Source: Phormidium sp. OSCR
Lineage (GTDB): Bacteria; Cyanobacteriota; Cyanobacteriia; Cyanobacteriales; Geitlerinemataceae
Assembly (NCBI GenBank): GCA_001314905.1
Contig: LJZT01000035.1
Span: forward strand, 1-39,223
Length of the DNA stretch: 39,223 nucleotides
Direction of reading: 5' to 3'
The notes beneath the pieces were generated by a model that worked only from the letters and a program-made list of their open reading frames with translations, did no database searches and was not told where the DNA came from. The translations under genes and the position numbers were made by a program. The first letter of the stretch is position 1. Every line of letters begins with the position of its first letter. Shown here piece by piece: positions 7,859-15,561 of the stretch.

Positions 7859-8467
7859 TTAGGATTCCACAGAAACCGGACGACTCGCCGAGGGTCCTCG
7901 TTCGATGACACGGTCAATCAGACCATAGTTTTTCGCTTCTTCGGCGGACATAAAAAAGTCTCGCTCGGTGTCTTCTTGCAGTTTTTCTAAAGGCTGCCCT
8001 GTTTGTTGCGCCAGATAGTGATTGAGACGGTTTTTGATATAGAGAATTTCTTTGGCTCGAATCTCAATATCACTGGCCTGTCCCTGGGCACCGCCAAGGG
8101 GCTGGTGAATCATGATGCGGGAATGGGGTAGGCTCATGCGCTTTCCGGGTTGGCCCGAACTGAGCAAAAATGCCCCCATACTGGCGGCTAAACCGAGGCA
8201 AATCGTGCAGACATCGGGGCGTACATGATTCATGGTGTCGAAGATCCCCATCCCAGCCGACACCGCGCCACCGGGGGAATTGATATAGAGGTAGATGTCT
8301 TGTTCGGGATCTTCGGCTTCGAGAACCAGCAGTTGGGCCACAATGCGATTGGCAAGCTCGGGAGTCACTTGTTCTCCCAGGAAAATGATACGCTCACGTA
8401 AAAGTCGTGAGTAGATGTCAAAGTAGCGTTCGCCGCGCCCGGACTGTTCGATTACGGTGGGTATCAT
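7859..8467 (-). CDS. clpP: ATP-dependent Clp protease proteolytic subunit
   Basis: A 202-residue serine protease subunit that forms the barrel of the Clp machine with ClpC/ClpX-type unfoldases. The catalytic triad is present: Ser96 in GLAASMGAF, His121 in [14 protein letters not shown] and Asp170 in [10 protein letters not shown], so it is an active ClpP rather than a ClpR paralogue. YINSPGG (61-67) forms the oxyanion region. Cyanobacteria carry several clpP copies; which one this is cannot be decided here. The ATG at 8467 gives [14 protein letters not shown], the usual start. It is followed by its own strong terminator, so it is monocistronic or last in its unit; the 440-base region upstream has hairpins. 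Confidence 0.95.
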   Translation of the reverse strand: MIPTVIEQSGRGERYFDIYSRLLRERIIFLGEQVTPELANRIVAQLLVLEAEDPEQDIYLYINSPGGAVSAGMGIFDTMNHVRPDVCTICLGLAASMGAFLLSSGQPGKRMSLPHSRIMIHQPLGGAQGQASDIEIRAKEILYIKNRLNHYLAQQTGQPLEKLQEDTERDFFMSAEEAKNYGLIDRVIERGPSASRPVSVES

Positions 8468-8566
8468 TGAGTTTCTTACTGTGCGTAGTCTGGTCTTGAC
8501 TCTAGTTTGAACTACCGAACGCGCTCATCAGAGACACCAGCGTCGGCTTCCTACCCAACAAATTGC

Positions 8567-8600
8567 GAGATAGTAGATTTCTTTCGTCCTCTATTATCTC
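8567..8600 (-). promoter_or_regulatory. Long hairpin in the clpP upstream region
   Basis: GAGATAGTAGA (8567-8577) and TCTATTATCTC (8590-8600) form an 11-bp stem with one G-U pair over a 12-base loop, 100 bases upstream of clpP. It could be a 5'-UTR structure or an operator. The rest of 8468-8908 shows no convincing gene. Confidence 0.35.
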
Positions 8601-8739
8601 GGCAACCATTTGGGCGATAGGTTAACTCCCCAGTCCCTGAGGATAAAATATGCGGTCTGTCATGATTCTTGGCTACTCGATTTTCGGCCACTATGACTTG
8701 GTTTTCGTCAACTATCCTGCATGATAGCTTTTGGGGAAA

Positions 8740-8760
8740 ATCTTACCTTGACGGTAAGAT
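8740..8760 (-). terminator. Hairpin downstream of sds, possible terminator
   Basis: ATCTTACC (8740-8747) and GGTAAGAT (8753-8760) are perfect complements over five bases. On the minus strand the stem is followed by a short TTTTCCCC run. It lies 150 bases after the sds stop, far for a terminator but with no gene between. Confidence 0.4.
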
Positions 8761-8908
8761 CCTAGCATGGCCGTCGGTGGAATCGTCAATTTTCAGAGCA
8801 TCGAACCCTTCAATTGACTTTATGATTCCATTTCGGCTCGAACTTATCGCCCCTCCAACTCCCCAGTCGTTGGGGCGATCGCCTTGAGGCCCTCTTCGGC
8901 TGGCCGCG

Positions 8909-9880
8909 TTAGTAACACCGGCTTAGAAGATAGTCAGCTAAACGGCTAAGACATTGACGCGTCTGAGAGGGAGGCAGATGATTGAGATGCTCAATGGCAA
9001 CTCGGGTATGTTCGGCTGCTAGTTCTCGGGATTGGCTGATGGCGTCGCTCTCTTGAATCAAGCTGATGGCCTCGTCGATATCGCCGTCTTCGGCAAATTC
9101 TCGACTGATGAGGGTCACCAGTTGCGGCAGTTGTTGCATCGCATAGAGAGCGGGGGCTGTTAAGTTGCCGCTGCGCAAGTCTGACACCGCTGGTTTGCCC
9201 AGGGTTTCACTCGATTCGGTAAAATCGAGAATATCATCGACAATTTGAAACGCCAGACCGATGTTGCGCCCAAACTGGTAGATATGTTCAGCCAAATCCG
9301 AGCTGACGCCACTGAGCAGGCCCGCCGCTTTACTGCTGTTGGCAATTAGGGAACCGGTTTTATAGTAGCTTTTGTGCAAATAATCTTCTAGGGAGAGGTC
9401 GGTGTCAAAGTGACTGAGGCCTTGCTGAATTTCGCCTTCGGCTAAATCCATGATCACTTGAGAGAGTAGCTTCACCACTTCTAAGTGATCGAGGTTGGCT
9501 AGGTACCAGGAGGATTGAGCAAAGAGAAAGTCTCCGGCTAAGACGGCGATGCGGTTCCCGAAACTGCTGTGGACGGTGGGAATCCCCCGCCGCACGTCAG
9601 ATTCGTCGAGAACGTCGTCATGGATCAAACTGGCGGTGTGGATCATTTCAGCGATTTCTGCCAGCCGCCGATGTCGTGGGGTGATATCCCCATCGCCAAC
9701 GGTGGCGCGTGAAACCAGGAGGACGATCGCGGGTCTCAGTTGCTTTCCTCCCGCCTGAAATAAACGATCAGCAGCCGCAGATAAGATGGGATGACGCGCT
9801 CCGACGAGCTGTCTCAGGTTTTGGTTGAGAACGCGCAAGTCGTCTTCAACGGGAGAAAAAAGGGCTGTAACTGAGGTCAT
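8909..9880 (-). CDS. sds: Solanesyl diphosphate synthase (long-chain trans-polyprenyl synthase)
   Basis: A 323-residue trans-isoprenyl diphosphate synthase making the C45 side chain of plastoquinone. GGKQLRP (44-50) precedes the first aspartate-rich motif LIHDDVLDESD and the second, QIVDDILDF. The residues just before the first DDxxD are small (EMIHTASLIHDD), as in long-chain synthases, not the bulky ones of FPP/GGPP enzymes. The N-terminus MTSVTALFSPVEDDLRVLNQNL is typical of the cyanobacterial Sds/PreA group. It is a separate unit: divergent or distant from its neighbours, with a hairpin downstream. Confidence 0.93.
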   Translation of the reverse strand: MTSVTALFSPVEDDLRVLNQNLRQLVGARHPILSAAADRLFQAGGKQLRPAIVLLVSRATVGDGDITPRHRRLAEIAEMIHTASLIHDDVLDESDVRRGIPTVHSSFGNRIAVLAGDFLFAQSSWYLANLDHLEVVKLLSQVIMDLAEGEIQQGLSHFDTDLSLEDYLHKSYYKTGSLIANSSKAAGLLSGVSSDLAEHIYQFGRNIGLAFQIVDDILDFTESSETLGKPAVSDLRSGNLTAPALYAMQQLPQLVTLISREFAEDGDIDEAISLIQESDAISQSRELAAEHTRVAIEHLNHLPPSQTRQCLSRLADYLLSRCY

Positions 9881-10107
9881 GGATCGGCTGACTCAGGGGC
9901 TAAGTTACGAAAGTTTACATATCCTGCTTTCTATTCTAAGGCAAGCTTTCCCTTGTAGGAAAGTTTCTTGGCCCAGTTGGTTAACATTATCAGAATCTCC
10001 CTGTCAATCGGCCCTGGGTGCGGGTGCGGAAGACCGGCCGGGAGTCAATTCCTGAATCCCTTATTCCATCAGGTTTTCGCTCATCGCTCGCAACAATGAC
10101 GTTTTGT

Positions 10108-10144
10108 AAAAAAAATCCCCAAGCCGGCTCCTCAAATCGGGGAT
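10108..10144 (-). terminator. Minus-strand intrinsic terminator in a gene-poor stretch
   Basis: On the minus strand ATCCCC (10144-10139) pairs with GGGGAT (10120-10115) and runs into eight T residues (10115-10108). It lies upstream of sds, so it would end a minus-strand transcript starting somewhere in 10145-10870, where no minus-strand protein gene was recognised; a small RNA or read-through from ftsW are options. Confidence 0.5.
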
Positions 10145-10264
10145 CGTATGTTACATTAATAGGTAAGGATTGTTGTAACTCCAAAACCATCAACACGCAG
10201 ATAAGGTTGTGGGGAGTCTATTGGAGAGACCAGCTCATTAGTGCCTGTTCTTGCCTGTGGTTTC

Positions 10265-10306
10265 GACTGGCGGCGGAAGGACAGTCAGATTGGACTTAGT
10301 CCATCT
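10265..10306. other. Consecutive hairpins in the 9881-10575 intergenic region
   Basis: GACTG (10265-10269)/CAGTC (10282-10286) is followed immediately by AGA-T-TGGAC (10287-10295) pairing with GTCCA-TCT (10299-10306) over a three-base loop. The remaining bases from 9881 to 10575 hold HIP1-like GCGATCGC sites but no coding region I can support; frames there are short and lack family resemblance. Confidence 0.3.
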
Positions 10307-10575
10307 GTGTCGCGAAGGTCTCGAAGATAACCTCAAATCCGTGGCTACCCGATTGTTATCGGCTAGGACGGTGTTTTGTGCTGCGGAGTTACTTGGAATT
10401 TAACGGGACTCGTCTGTGTCTAGCAGGCGATCGCTCCATCCTATCCCCAATCGCACCAAGCCGCCTATTGACAGGGTTGCTTGGGACGTTGCGGAATCTG
10501 CGCCATTTTGGTTGCGGATTCACCGCTGATTTCTTGATCGTGTTTGTCCTCCGCTTCTCACTTTCTGGCTGCCCT

Positions 10576-10692
10576 ATGACTTTTGACGACCTTCCACTAA
10601 CGATTCTACTCTTAGCAACCGGCTACCTCATTTCGGTGCATCTCCTTCTCCGTTTTTTTAGTCGCAACGCGGGAGAGTCCCGAAGTTCCTAG
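10576..10692 (+). CDS. Possible 38-residue single-span membrane protein
   Basis: From ATG at 10576 the frame reads a short acidic head (MTFDDLP), one hydrophobic helix (LTILLLATGYLISVHLLL) and a basic tail (RFFSRNAGESRSS). That layout is the positive-inside pattern of the tiny membrane subunits common in cyanobacterial photosynthetic and NDH complexes, but I cannot match it to a named one. The frame is open further upstream to 10378 without family-like sequence. A strong hairpin with a T-run lies 40 bases downstream, which supports a plus-strand transcript. No clear ribosome site; moderate to low confidence. Confidence 0.4.
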   Translation: MTFDDLPLTILLLATGYLISVHLLLRFFSRNAGESRSS

Positions 10693-10731
10693 CCCGCCCG
10701 AGGGGTCTGCGATCGCATCACCTCAGGACAG

Positions 10732-10765
10732 AAACTTCCCAGGGGTTGACTCTGGGAAGTTTTCT
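10732..10765 (+). terminator. Strong terminator hairpin, probably bidirectional
   Basis: AAACTTCCCAG (10732-10742) and CTGGGAAGTTT (10752-10762) form an 11-bp perfect stem with a nine-base loop, followed by TTTTCT on the plus strand. It sits between the 38-residue plus-strand ORF and the 3' end of ftsW on the minus strand, so it can serve both. Confidence 0.7.
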
Positions 10766-10878
10766 ATAAGCTTTACTGAATCGCCTCCCTGAAGCGGTGA
10801 TAGAGCCACTGGGACACCGTTCTGGGCAACCCTGCCCAGCCATCATTTGGGCTGCTAACGTACCATTCTAACATAGTC

Positions 10879-12093
10879 TCAGGAGGTTCCTGGAGACGGT
10901 CTTGATTTGTTAGGTTTCTTCACAGACCGCAGCGATCGCGGCGGGGATGAGAAGGAAATCACTTGAGCTTGACTCCCCTCTCGGGCGACTCGAACCAACA
11001 ACCCCGCTGCCATCAAGCTGGCAATAGCGGAACTGCCCCCATAACTAAACAGAGGTAGGGGAAGTCCCGTGGTGGGCAAGGTTCCCGTGGCGACGGCAAT
11101 ATTAATAAACGATTGGCCAATCAGGGCTACCATCACCCCAATAGCAACCAATTGGGAGATAATACTGCGGGCGTTCATGGCAACTCGCAAGGCTAAGGTT
11201 CCATAGGTGATGAGAAAACCAATGAGTAACACACTGCCAACAAAGCCAAACTCCTCAGCAAAGACCGCAAAAATAAAGTCACTATCTTGAATAGGGAGAT
11301 AAAACAATTTTTGTTGCGACAAACCAAAGCCATTACCCCAGACTCCCCCAGAACCAACAGCCAGCAAACTTTGAACTAATTGGTAGCCATCGCCACTCAT
11401 GGCCCCCCAAGGATCGAGAAATGAGAGAATGCGTCGCCGTTGATAGGCTTTAAAGGTGAGACTCAACCCCGCCAAGAGCAATCCACCGCCAGCGGTTCCT
11501 AAAAGGATGCGATAGGGAATTCCGGCGGCGAGAGCCATTAACCAGAGCATCATGCCACACATGGCGGTGGTACTTAGGTTCGGCTGCAAGATAATACAGC
11601 CTAAAATCAAGACCAGAACCCCTAACCAAAAGAGCCGTTTGCCTACGGAGAGGTAATTCCAACGGCCAAAAACGATCGCTCCTTGCAAAATCAGGAAGGG
11701 TTTGATCAGTTCCGAGGGTTGAATGGGAATAGACCCAATGGAAATCCAACGAGTCGCTCCGTTGACGGTGGTTCCTAATCCCGGAACTAATACCAATAGC
11801 AGTAATCCGAGCAAAGCCAAAACCCCCCAACGGGCGATCGCCAAACAGCGATGCAGGGGGGTATGGACAACAGCGTTAAAAACCACCAACCCCACTAGAA
11901 GCCAGAGGAGTTGACGTTTAAAGTAGTAGGTTCCATCTCCAAGTTCTGAGACTGCATTAGCATAGGAGGCGGAAAACAAGACAAGTAAGCCAACCCCCAA
12001 CCAAACCAGGGTTAGCCAACGCAACAGTCGAGCTTCCCAACTCCATTGGCTAACGGAGGCGTCGTATAGAGGAATCAAAGACCACAACTTCAC
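10879..12093 (-). CDS. ftsW: FtsW/SEDS-family peptidoglycan glycosyltransferase
   Basis: A 404-residue polytopic membrane protein with about ten hydrophobic segments. Signature stretches of SEDS proteins are present: GATRWISIGSIPIQPSE, then LQPNLSTTAM, LLAVGSGGVWGNGFGLSQQK, PIQDSDFIFAVFAEEFGFVG and GLPLPLFSYGGSS near the C-terminus. FtsW polymerises lipid II at the division septum with its cognate PBP. The start is GTG at 12093. The upstream minus-strand gene ends 24 bases before it, so both are likely in one transcript. RodA is the alternative SEDS protein, but the TTGLPLPLFSYGGSS tail and overall look favour FtsW. Confidence 0.93.
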   Translation of the reverse strand: MKLWSLIPLYDASVSQWSWEARLLRWLTLVWLGVGLLVLFSASYANAVSELGDGTYYFKRQLLWLLVGLVVFNAVVHTPLHRCLAIARWGVLALLGLLLLVLVPGLGTTVNGATRWISIGSIPIQPSELIKPFLILQGAIVFGRWNYLSVGKRLFWLGVLVLILGCIILQPNLSTTAMCGMMLWLMALAAGIPYRILLGTAGGGLLLAGLSLTFKAYQRRRILSFLDPWGAMSGDGYQLVQSLLAVGSGGVWGNGFGLSQQKLFYLPIQDSDFIFAVFAEEFGFVGSVLLIGFLITYGTLALRVAMNARSIISQLVAIGVMVALIGQSFINIAVATGTLPTTGLPLPLFSYGGSSAIASLMAAGLLVRVAREGSQAQVISFSSPPRSLRSVKKPNKSRPSPGTS

Positions 12094-12117
12094 AGGCAGA
12101 GAAAGGGTAAACGTAGG

Positions 12118-12537
12118 TTAGGCAGCATTCTCTAGCATATCGTCTCCTTTGTGGGCTAGGTTCGTTTCTTTGACTAAGAGGGCTTGGGTAGATTGCATCG
12201 CCAACCGACAACGTCGCGCGATCGCCCAAAACATACGACGCAGACGAGTTAAAATGTCTCCAAATTCAGTGATCAACTTATCTCCGTCAGACAAATCCTG
12301 TAAGGTTTTCATCGGCTGTGTCACCAGCGACTCCTCAGTTGCGGTGGGAATCGAAAAGGTCAACAGAGGGGGATGGCCCACTGGCGTTGACATGACCCAA
12401 CTCGATACTGGAACCCGGTGAACACCACCCAACCGATTTGATAATGAACAGGATTGGGGTAGGACGGAAAAAATTGCAATAAGCAGACAAACCGAGACGA
12501 CCGCCAAATACCTCAATGGCGATAAATGAACGTTCAC
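12118..12537 (-). CDS. Unknown protein with N-terminal signal anchor, upstream of ftsW
   Basis: A 139-residue frame from GTG at 12537. A GGAGG sits about 13 bases upstream on the minus strand, a rather long spacing. It begins with a hydrophobic stretch (YLAVVSVCLLIAIFSVLPQ) followed by a Cys, so the product may be membrane-anchored or a lipoprotein, although LPQSC is not a good lipobox. The rest has a helical tail (ILTRLRRMFWAIARRCRLAM) with no family I recognise. Its stop lies 24 bases before ftsW on the same strand, which suggests co-transcription and a possible envelope role. Moderate confidence that it is real. Confidence 0.6.
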   Translation of the reverse strand: MNVHLSPLRYLAVVSVCLLIAIFSVLPQSCSLSNRLGGVHRVPVSSWVMSTPVGHPPLLTFSIPTATEESLVTQPMKTLQDLSDGDKLITEFGDILTRLRRMFWAIARRCRLAMQSTQALLVKETNLAHKGDDMLENAA

Positions 12538-12612
12538 AAGACCGAATAATCCTCCAATAACAACATAAACCGCATCCGGAGGTTCAGCACTCTAAGGCGT
12601 GAAGGATTCAAT

Positions 12613-12774
12613 ATGTTCAACAGCCAACCCCAGGGGGAACCCGCCCGACATCGGTCGCCGCGAGCCTCCTGCTTGGCGTTGTTGTCCAGTCCCACCTGCA
12701 TCCGTTGCGTTGCACAACACCGAGGCGATCGCTCTCTGACGAGAGTAGTTTCGTCTCAACCCAACGACAGCTGA
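12613..12774 (+). CDS. Small ORF (53 aa) with good Shine-Dalgarno, unknown
   Basis: ATG at 12613 has AAGGA six bases upstream. The frame encodes a 53-residue basic peptide beginning MFNSQPQGEPARHRSPRA and ending at TGA (12772-12774). Base composition is GC-rich at third positions in the first half. No family recognised. It is divergent from the 12118-12537 gene and lies in the same frame as the next small ORF, separated only by this TGA. It may be a real small protein, an ancestral longer gene broken by a stop, or a chance frame over a structured RNA. Confidence 0.3.
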   Translation: MFNSQPQGEPARHRSPRASCLALLSSPTCIRCVAQHRGDRSLTRVVSSQPNDS

Positions 12775-12783
12775 CGGAGTGGG

Positions 12784-12894
12784 ATGGCGTACAGTCTAGC
12801 GTTAGCCCCTAACCGCGTCCCTAGTTCAAAAGACTTGAGACTAGAGAGTTTAGCTAACCTCAACGGGTCTTATACCGCAAGGGCCGTACCCTAG
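12784..12894 (+). CDS. Small ORF (36 aa) in frame after a TGA, unknown
   Basis: ATG at 12784 is preceded by GGAG with four-base spacing. The peptide begins MAYSLALAPNRVPSSKD and ends at TAG (12892-12894). It continues the frame of the 53-residue ORF after one TGA and three codons. Function unknown. The following stretch 12895-13165 holds one HIP1 octamer and AT-rich sequence; no gene, terminator or repeat could be supported there. Confidence 0.3.
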   Translation: MAYSLALAPNRVPSSKDLRLESLANLNGSYTARAVP

Positions 12895-13165
12895 AACGCC
12901 TACATCTCGAATGATTGATTTCTAATTTCTAGTATAGCAATCTTTGCGGCAGTTGTGGGGCGATTTACAAGGTTTTTGCAATTTTTTTTTGAGGGGATTG
13001 GGCGATCGCCACTCAAGATTAACCTCGACGGTGATCTCGTGTCTTGCCAACTCCCCAGGAACACCCCGAGACTAGCTGCAAATCGCCCAAAATGGCCCGC
13101 TTGTGCCAAGGGGTCTTCCGCGTCAAAGATCCCCGAGTTAAATATTCTTAATTAATCAAGCATTT

Positions 13166-13372
13166 TTAGGAGTGAAGGGCCTGAATCGACGCTCCCTCAT
13201 CCTCGACCTCAGACTTGGCTGAGTGCGACGGTAGATCCAAGGAATCCTGAGCTGTCGAAACCGAGACAACCCCTCCCCAATCCAGGGACAGCAGTCGCGG
13301 CAACACCAAACAAATCAGCCCGTTGAACAGCACCAACAACGTTAAACCGAACCAAGTCCCTAGAATTGCCAT
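13166..13372 (-). CDS. Small single-span membrane protein, unknown
   Basis: From ATG at 13372 the protein has 68 residues. An N-terminal hydrophobic helix (ILGTWFGLTLLVLFNGLICLVLP) is followed by an acidic, Ser-rich soluble tail (SAKSEVEDEGASIQ). The frame is open ten codons further upstream (13402), but those residues are hydrophilic and the ATG at 13372 starts the membrane helix naturally. It could be a small thylakoid or plasma-membrane protein; I cannot name the family. It stands alone, 200 bases downstream of the recombinase-like gene's 3' end on the same strand. Confidence 0.55.
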   Translation of the reverse strand: MAILGTWFGLTLLVLFNGLICLVLPRLLSLDWGGVVSVSTAQDSLDLPSHSAKSEVEDEGASIQALHS

Positions 13373-13604
13373 AACAGTCTCTCTACTCTCAAGTTGGCCC
13401 ATTATGCCCAGTCTTTGTTGTTTAAGTAAAGAGGGAATTGGTCAGAATTTCTGTTGATTTAGATAAGCAATAAAAATATTACAAATTGTGAATTAAAATG
13501 AGCCATTTTAGAAGTCCCTAAAATCCTTAAAAACACGGAAAATCCACCTTTAAACTATAACCCGACAAGATATAAATTGTCAATACAATTCTCAACCTTT
13601 GGGG

Positions 13605-14906
13605 TTAACGACTGAAACTGAAATCGATCCGAAGTTGCCAGTCATCACCTTCAGAGACAATATAAATCTGTTGCACAAACTCGCGGAAATAAAAGCGGCG
13701 TTCCGTTTCCGTCAAATCCCACCAAAATTGGGGTAACGACACGGTTTTCGCCGTTTCCTGCAAGTTCACCGGAGTCAGGGCCGCCAACTGGGACTGACAT
13801 TGAGAAATTTCCGCCTCAAGATGATACCGTCGTAAGGCCAAGGTTTCCGGGTCGAGAATACCGCGATCGAGAAGTTGGGGTAACTCCCTGAGCAGCTCTT
13901 GTTTACGACCAATTTGTTCTTGCAGAGTCTGTTTGCGGCCATCATCTCCGAGAGCCGGTAACTGGGTGGCCAACCGTTGCAAATCTCGACAGACTTGTTC
14001 AACCGTACGCCGTAACACCGCGTCATAGGAGAGTCCCTTACATTTGGGAGTTTGAGGACAGGCCTTGGGACGCAGATAAAGATACTCACCGGCGTGATGA
14101 CGGCGTGTCACCCGGCTGACTGTGAAGCCACACCCACAGTGGTGACAGGAGACTAACCCCGCCAACGATCGCGGCGCACTCGCACTACGAGGAGGAACCC
14201 GGCGATTGCGTCGTAGCAGGCGATCGACCTGCGCCGCTTCAGCGCGGGAGAGAATCGCCACATGGGTATTGGAGAGAACCCGTCCATCGTTGTAGGCCAA
14301 ATCGCCACGATACACCGCACTGGTTAACCAACGCCGTCCCGTGGTCACAGAAATACGTTTTCCGTAGCGTTGCGCCAGATGACGAACAGCCCCCCGCAGA
14401 GAGCCATAGAGAAGAAAATGCTCAAAAAAGGCTTTGACAACTGGGGCAGTGCTACGATCGAGGCGATAGCGATCGCCGCCGCGTCGATAACCATACGGGG
14501 CCTTTCCCGGCGGCGGATGACCATGAAGTCGTTGCTGCTGATGACCCCGGCGCAACCGTTGGCGATGGGTTTCCCGATGCAGATGTTGCAACATCTCCCA
14601 CAAATCTAAGGGGTCTTCCGGGAGAGTCTGCATCGCCGTATCTCCCGTGGCGACCACCTTCACCCCGAGATCCTGAAACGCTCGTAGATACTCAACAATC
14701 GCCTCAACCGTATCTCCTAAATCCTGCAACTGATGCAGCAGGAGATAATCTACGGGACTTTGACGACAATCTTGCAAGAGTTGCTGGAGTTGCGATCGCC
14801 CCCTAATATCACAATAGCGCCGCTGAACCCGTCCAAACTCAGGGGTTTCTATCTCCGCAAGCGGCTCATCAGGACTGAGGCGATAGGAATAGACAACAAC
14901 CTTCAT
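13605..14906 (-). CDS. Serine-recombinase-like protein with altered catalytic domain
   Basis: A 433-residue protein with the layout of large serine recombinases: a resolvase-like N-terminus (1-110), a recombinase domain (PPPGKAPYGYRRGGDRY, then VTTGRRWLTSAVYRGDLAY), a zinc ribbon (LVSCHHCGCGF ... CPQTPKC), a coiled coil (about 330-385) and a C-terminal strand. YSYRLS places Ser11 where the catalytic serine should be. However, the LDRLGR motif that carries two essential arginines reads LQDLGDT (60-66), with Asp at both sites. It may therefore be an inactive or repurposed relative. XisF-type excision recombinases share the layout. It overlaps the VOC gene by four bases (ATGA), so it is translationally coupled to it, which is odd for a mobile-element enzyme. 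Confidence 0.75.
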   Translation of the reverse strand: MKVVVYSYRLSPDEPLAEIETPEFGRVQRRYCDIRGRSQLQQLLQDCRQSPVDYLLLHQLQDLGDTVEAIVEYLRAFQDLGVKVVATGDTAMQTLPEDPLDLWEMLQHLHRETHRQRLRRGHQQQRLHGHPPPGKAPYGYRRGGDRYRLDRSTAPVVKAFFEHFLLYGSLRGAVRHLAQRYGKRISVTTGRRWLTSAVYRGDLAYNDGRVLSNTHVAILSRAEAAQVDRLLRRNRRVPPRSASAPRSLAGLVSCHHCGCGFTVSRVTRRHHAGEYLYLRPKACPQTPKCKGLSYDAVLRRTVEQVCRDLQRLATQLPALGDDGRKQTLQEQIGRKQELLRELPQLLDRGILDPETLALRRYHLEAEISQCQSQLAALTPVNLQETAKTVSLPQFWWDLTETERRFYFREFVQQIYIVSEGDDWQLRIDFSFSR

Positions 14907-15262
14907 TCAGCACTGAGTTCGATGATATTGCCATCAGGGTCTTGAGTAAACAGGGCCGGTCGTCCCGACGCACTCCGTTGCAGCGGACAGCCAGCGGCTT
15001 GCAAACGGTCTAGGGTGCGATCGAGGTCATCAATCGCAAAAGCCACATGAGGATTACGGCCCCATTTCTGGGAGGCTAAGTCCGTCGAAGGGGAATCCGA
15101 GACAATCAGATGCAATTGTATGGCCCCAATTTGATACCAAGTTCCCGGAAAGGACAAGGGCCGTTCCACCGGCGTTAATCCCAACACCTCACCATAGAAC
15201 CGTTCCGCGCGGCTGAGGTCAGAAACGAGAATTGCAGTATGTCGATATCCAGTAATGGTCAT
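14903..15262 (-). CDS. VOC (glyoxalase/bleomycin-resistance-like) family protein
   Basis: A 119-residue protein with the two beta-alpha-beta-beta-beta units of the vicinal oxygen chelate fold. GYRHTAILVSDLSRAERFYGEVLGL opens the first and NPHVAFAIDDLDRTLDRLQAAG the second, and the end is LFTQDPDGNIIELSAE, where the Glu is a metal ligand in the family. His8 and His73 (in NPHVAF) and Glu116 are candidate metal residues. Members include glyoxalase I, dioxygenases and resistance proteins; the substrate is unknown. It is the first gene of a two-gene unit with the recombinase-like gene. Confidence 0.9.
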   Translation of the reverse strand: MTITGYRHTAILVSDLSRAERFYGEVLGLTPVERPLSFPGTWYQIGAIQLHLIVSDSPSTDLASQKWGRNPHVAFAIDDLDRTLDRLQAAGCPLQRSASGRPALFTQDPDGNIIELSAE

Positions 15263-15360
15263 GGGAGCGATCGCTAATCCTAAACAAGAGAGTCAGTCCC
15301 AACAGCAAGGGAACACAATCAACCCTAGCCAAAAGTATACCAACAGCTCCAACCCATCTC

Positions 15361-15507
15361 CCCCCATTCCCCATTCCCCATTCCCTATTCCCCATTCCCC
15401 ATTCCCCATTCCCTATTCCCCATTCCCTATTCCCCATTCCCCATTCCCCATTCACTGTTCCCTGTTCCCTGTTCCCTGTTCCCTATTCCCTATTCACTAT
15501 TCACCGT
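15361..15507. repeat. Heptanucleotide STRR array (CCCCATT type)
   Basis: About 20 back-to-back 7-base units, mostly CCCCATT with variants CCCTATT and CCCTGTT. This matches, from memory, the short tandemly repeated repetitive (STRR) heptamers described in filamentous cyanobacteria. It lies between the divergent VOC and gshB genes, in the gshB upstream region. A long Pro/Ser/Phe/Ile frame crossing it is a product of the repeat and is not a gene. Copy number is likely variable through slippage. Confidence 0.9.
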
Positions 15508-15561
15508 TCCGCCCAAAATAAGGCAAAATACCAGGAGTCAGATCTCAAACCAAATGCCGCC

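Noticed and set aside
8669-8887. 72-residue plus-strand frame between sds and clpP
   Set aside because: No ribosome site, no family-like sequence, and it crosses the hairpin at 8740-8760.
9990-10299. Opposed 68- and 93-residue frames upstream of sds
   Set aside because: They overlap each other, and the minus-strand one runs through the T8-tailed terminator; neither shows protein-like patterns.
10258-10380. tmRNA-like start (GGTTTCGAC) on plus strand
   Set aside because: Only that short match exists; no tRNA-like acceptor end, no tag reading frame and no matching 3' domain were found.
12900-13155. Overlapping 66- and 69-residue frames
   Set aside because: Mirror frames over AT-rich intergenic sequence with a poly-T run; no start signals.
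15361-15507. CRISPR array
   Set aside because: Units are 7 bases, contiguous, without spacers; no cas genes in the window.
15255-15521. Pro/Ser/Phe/Ile-rich 88-residue frame
   Set aside because: It is created by translation of the heptamer repeat; the peptide is periodic and lacks non-repeat coding sequence.
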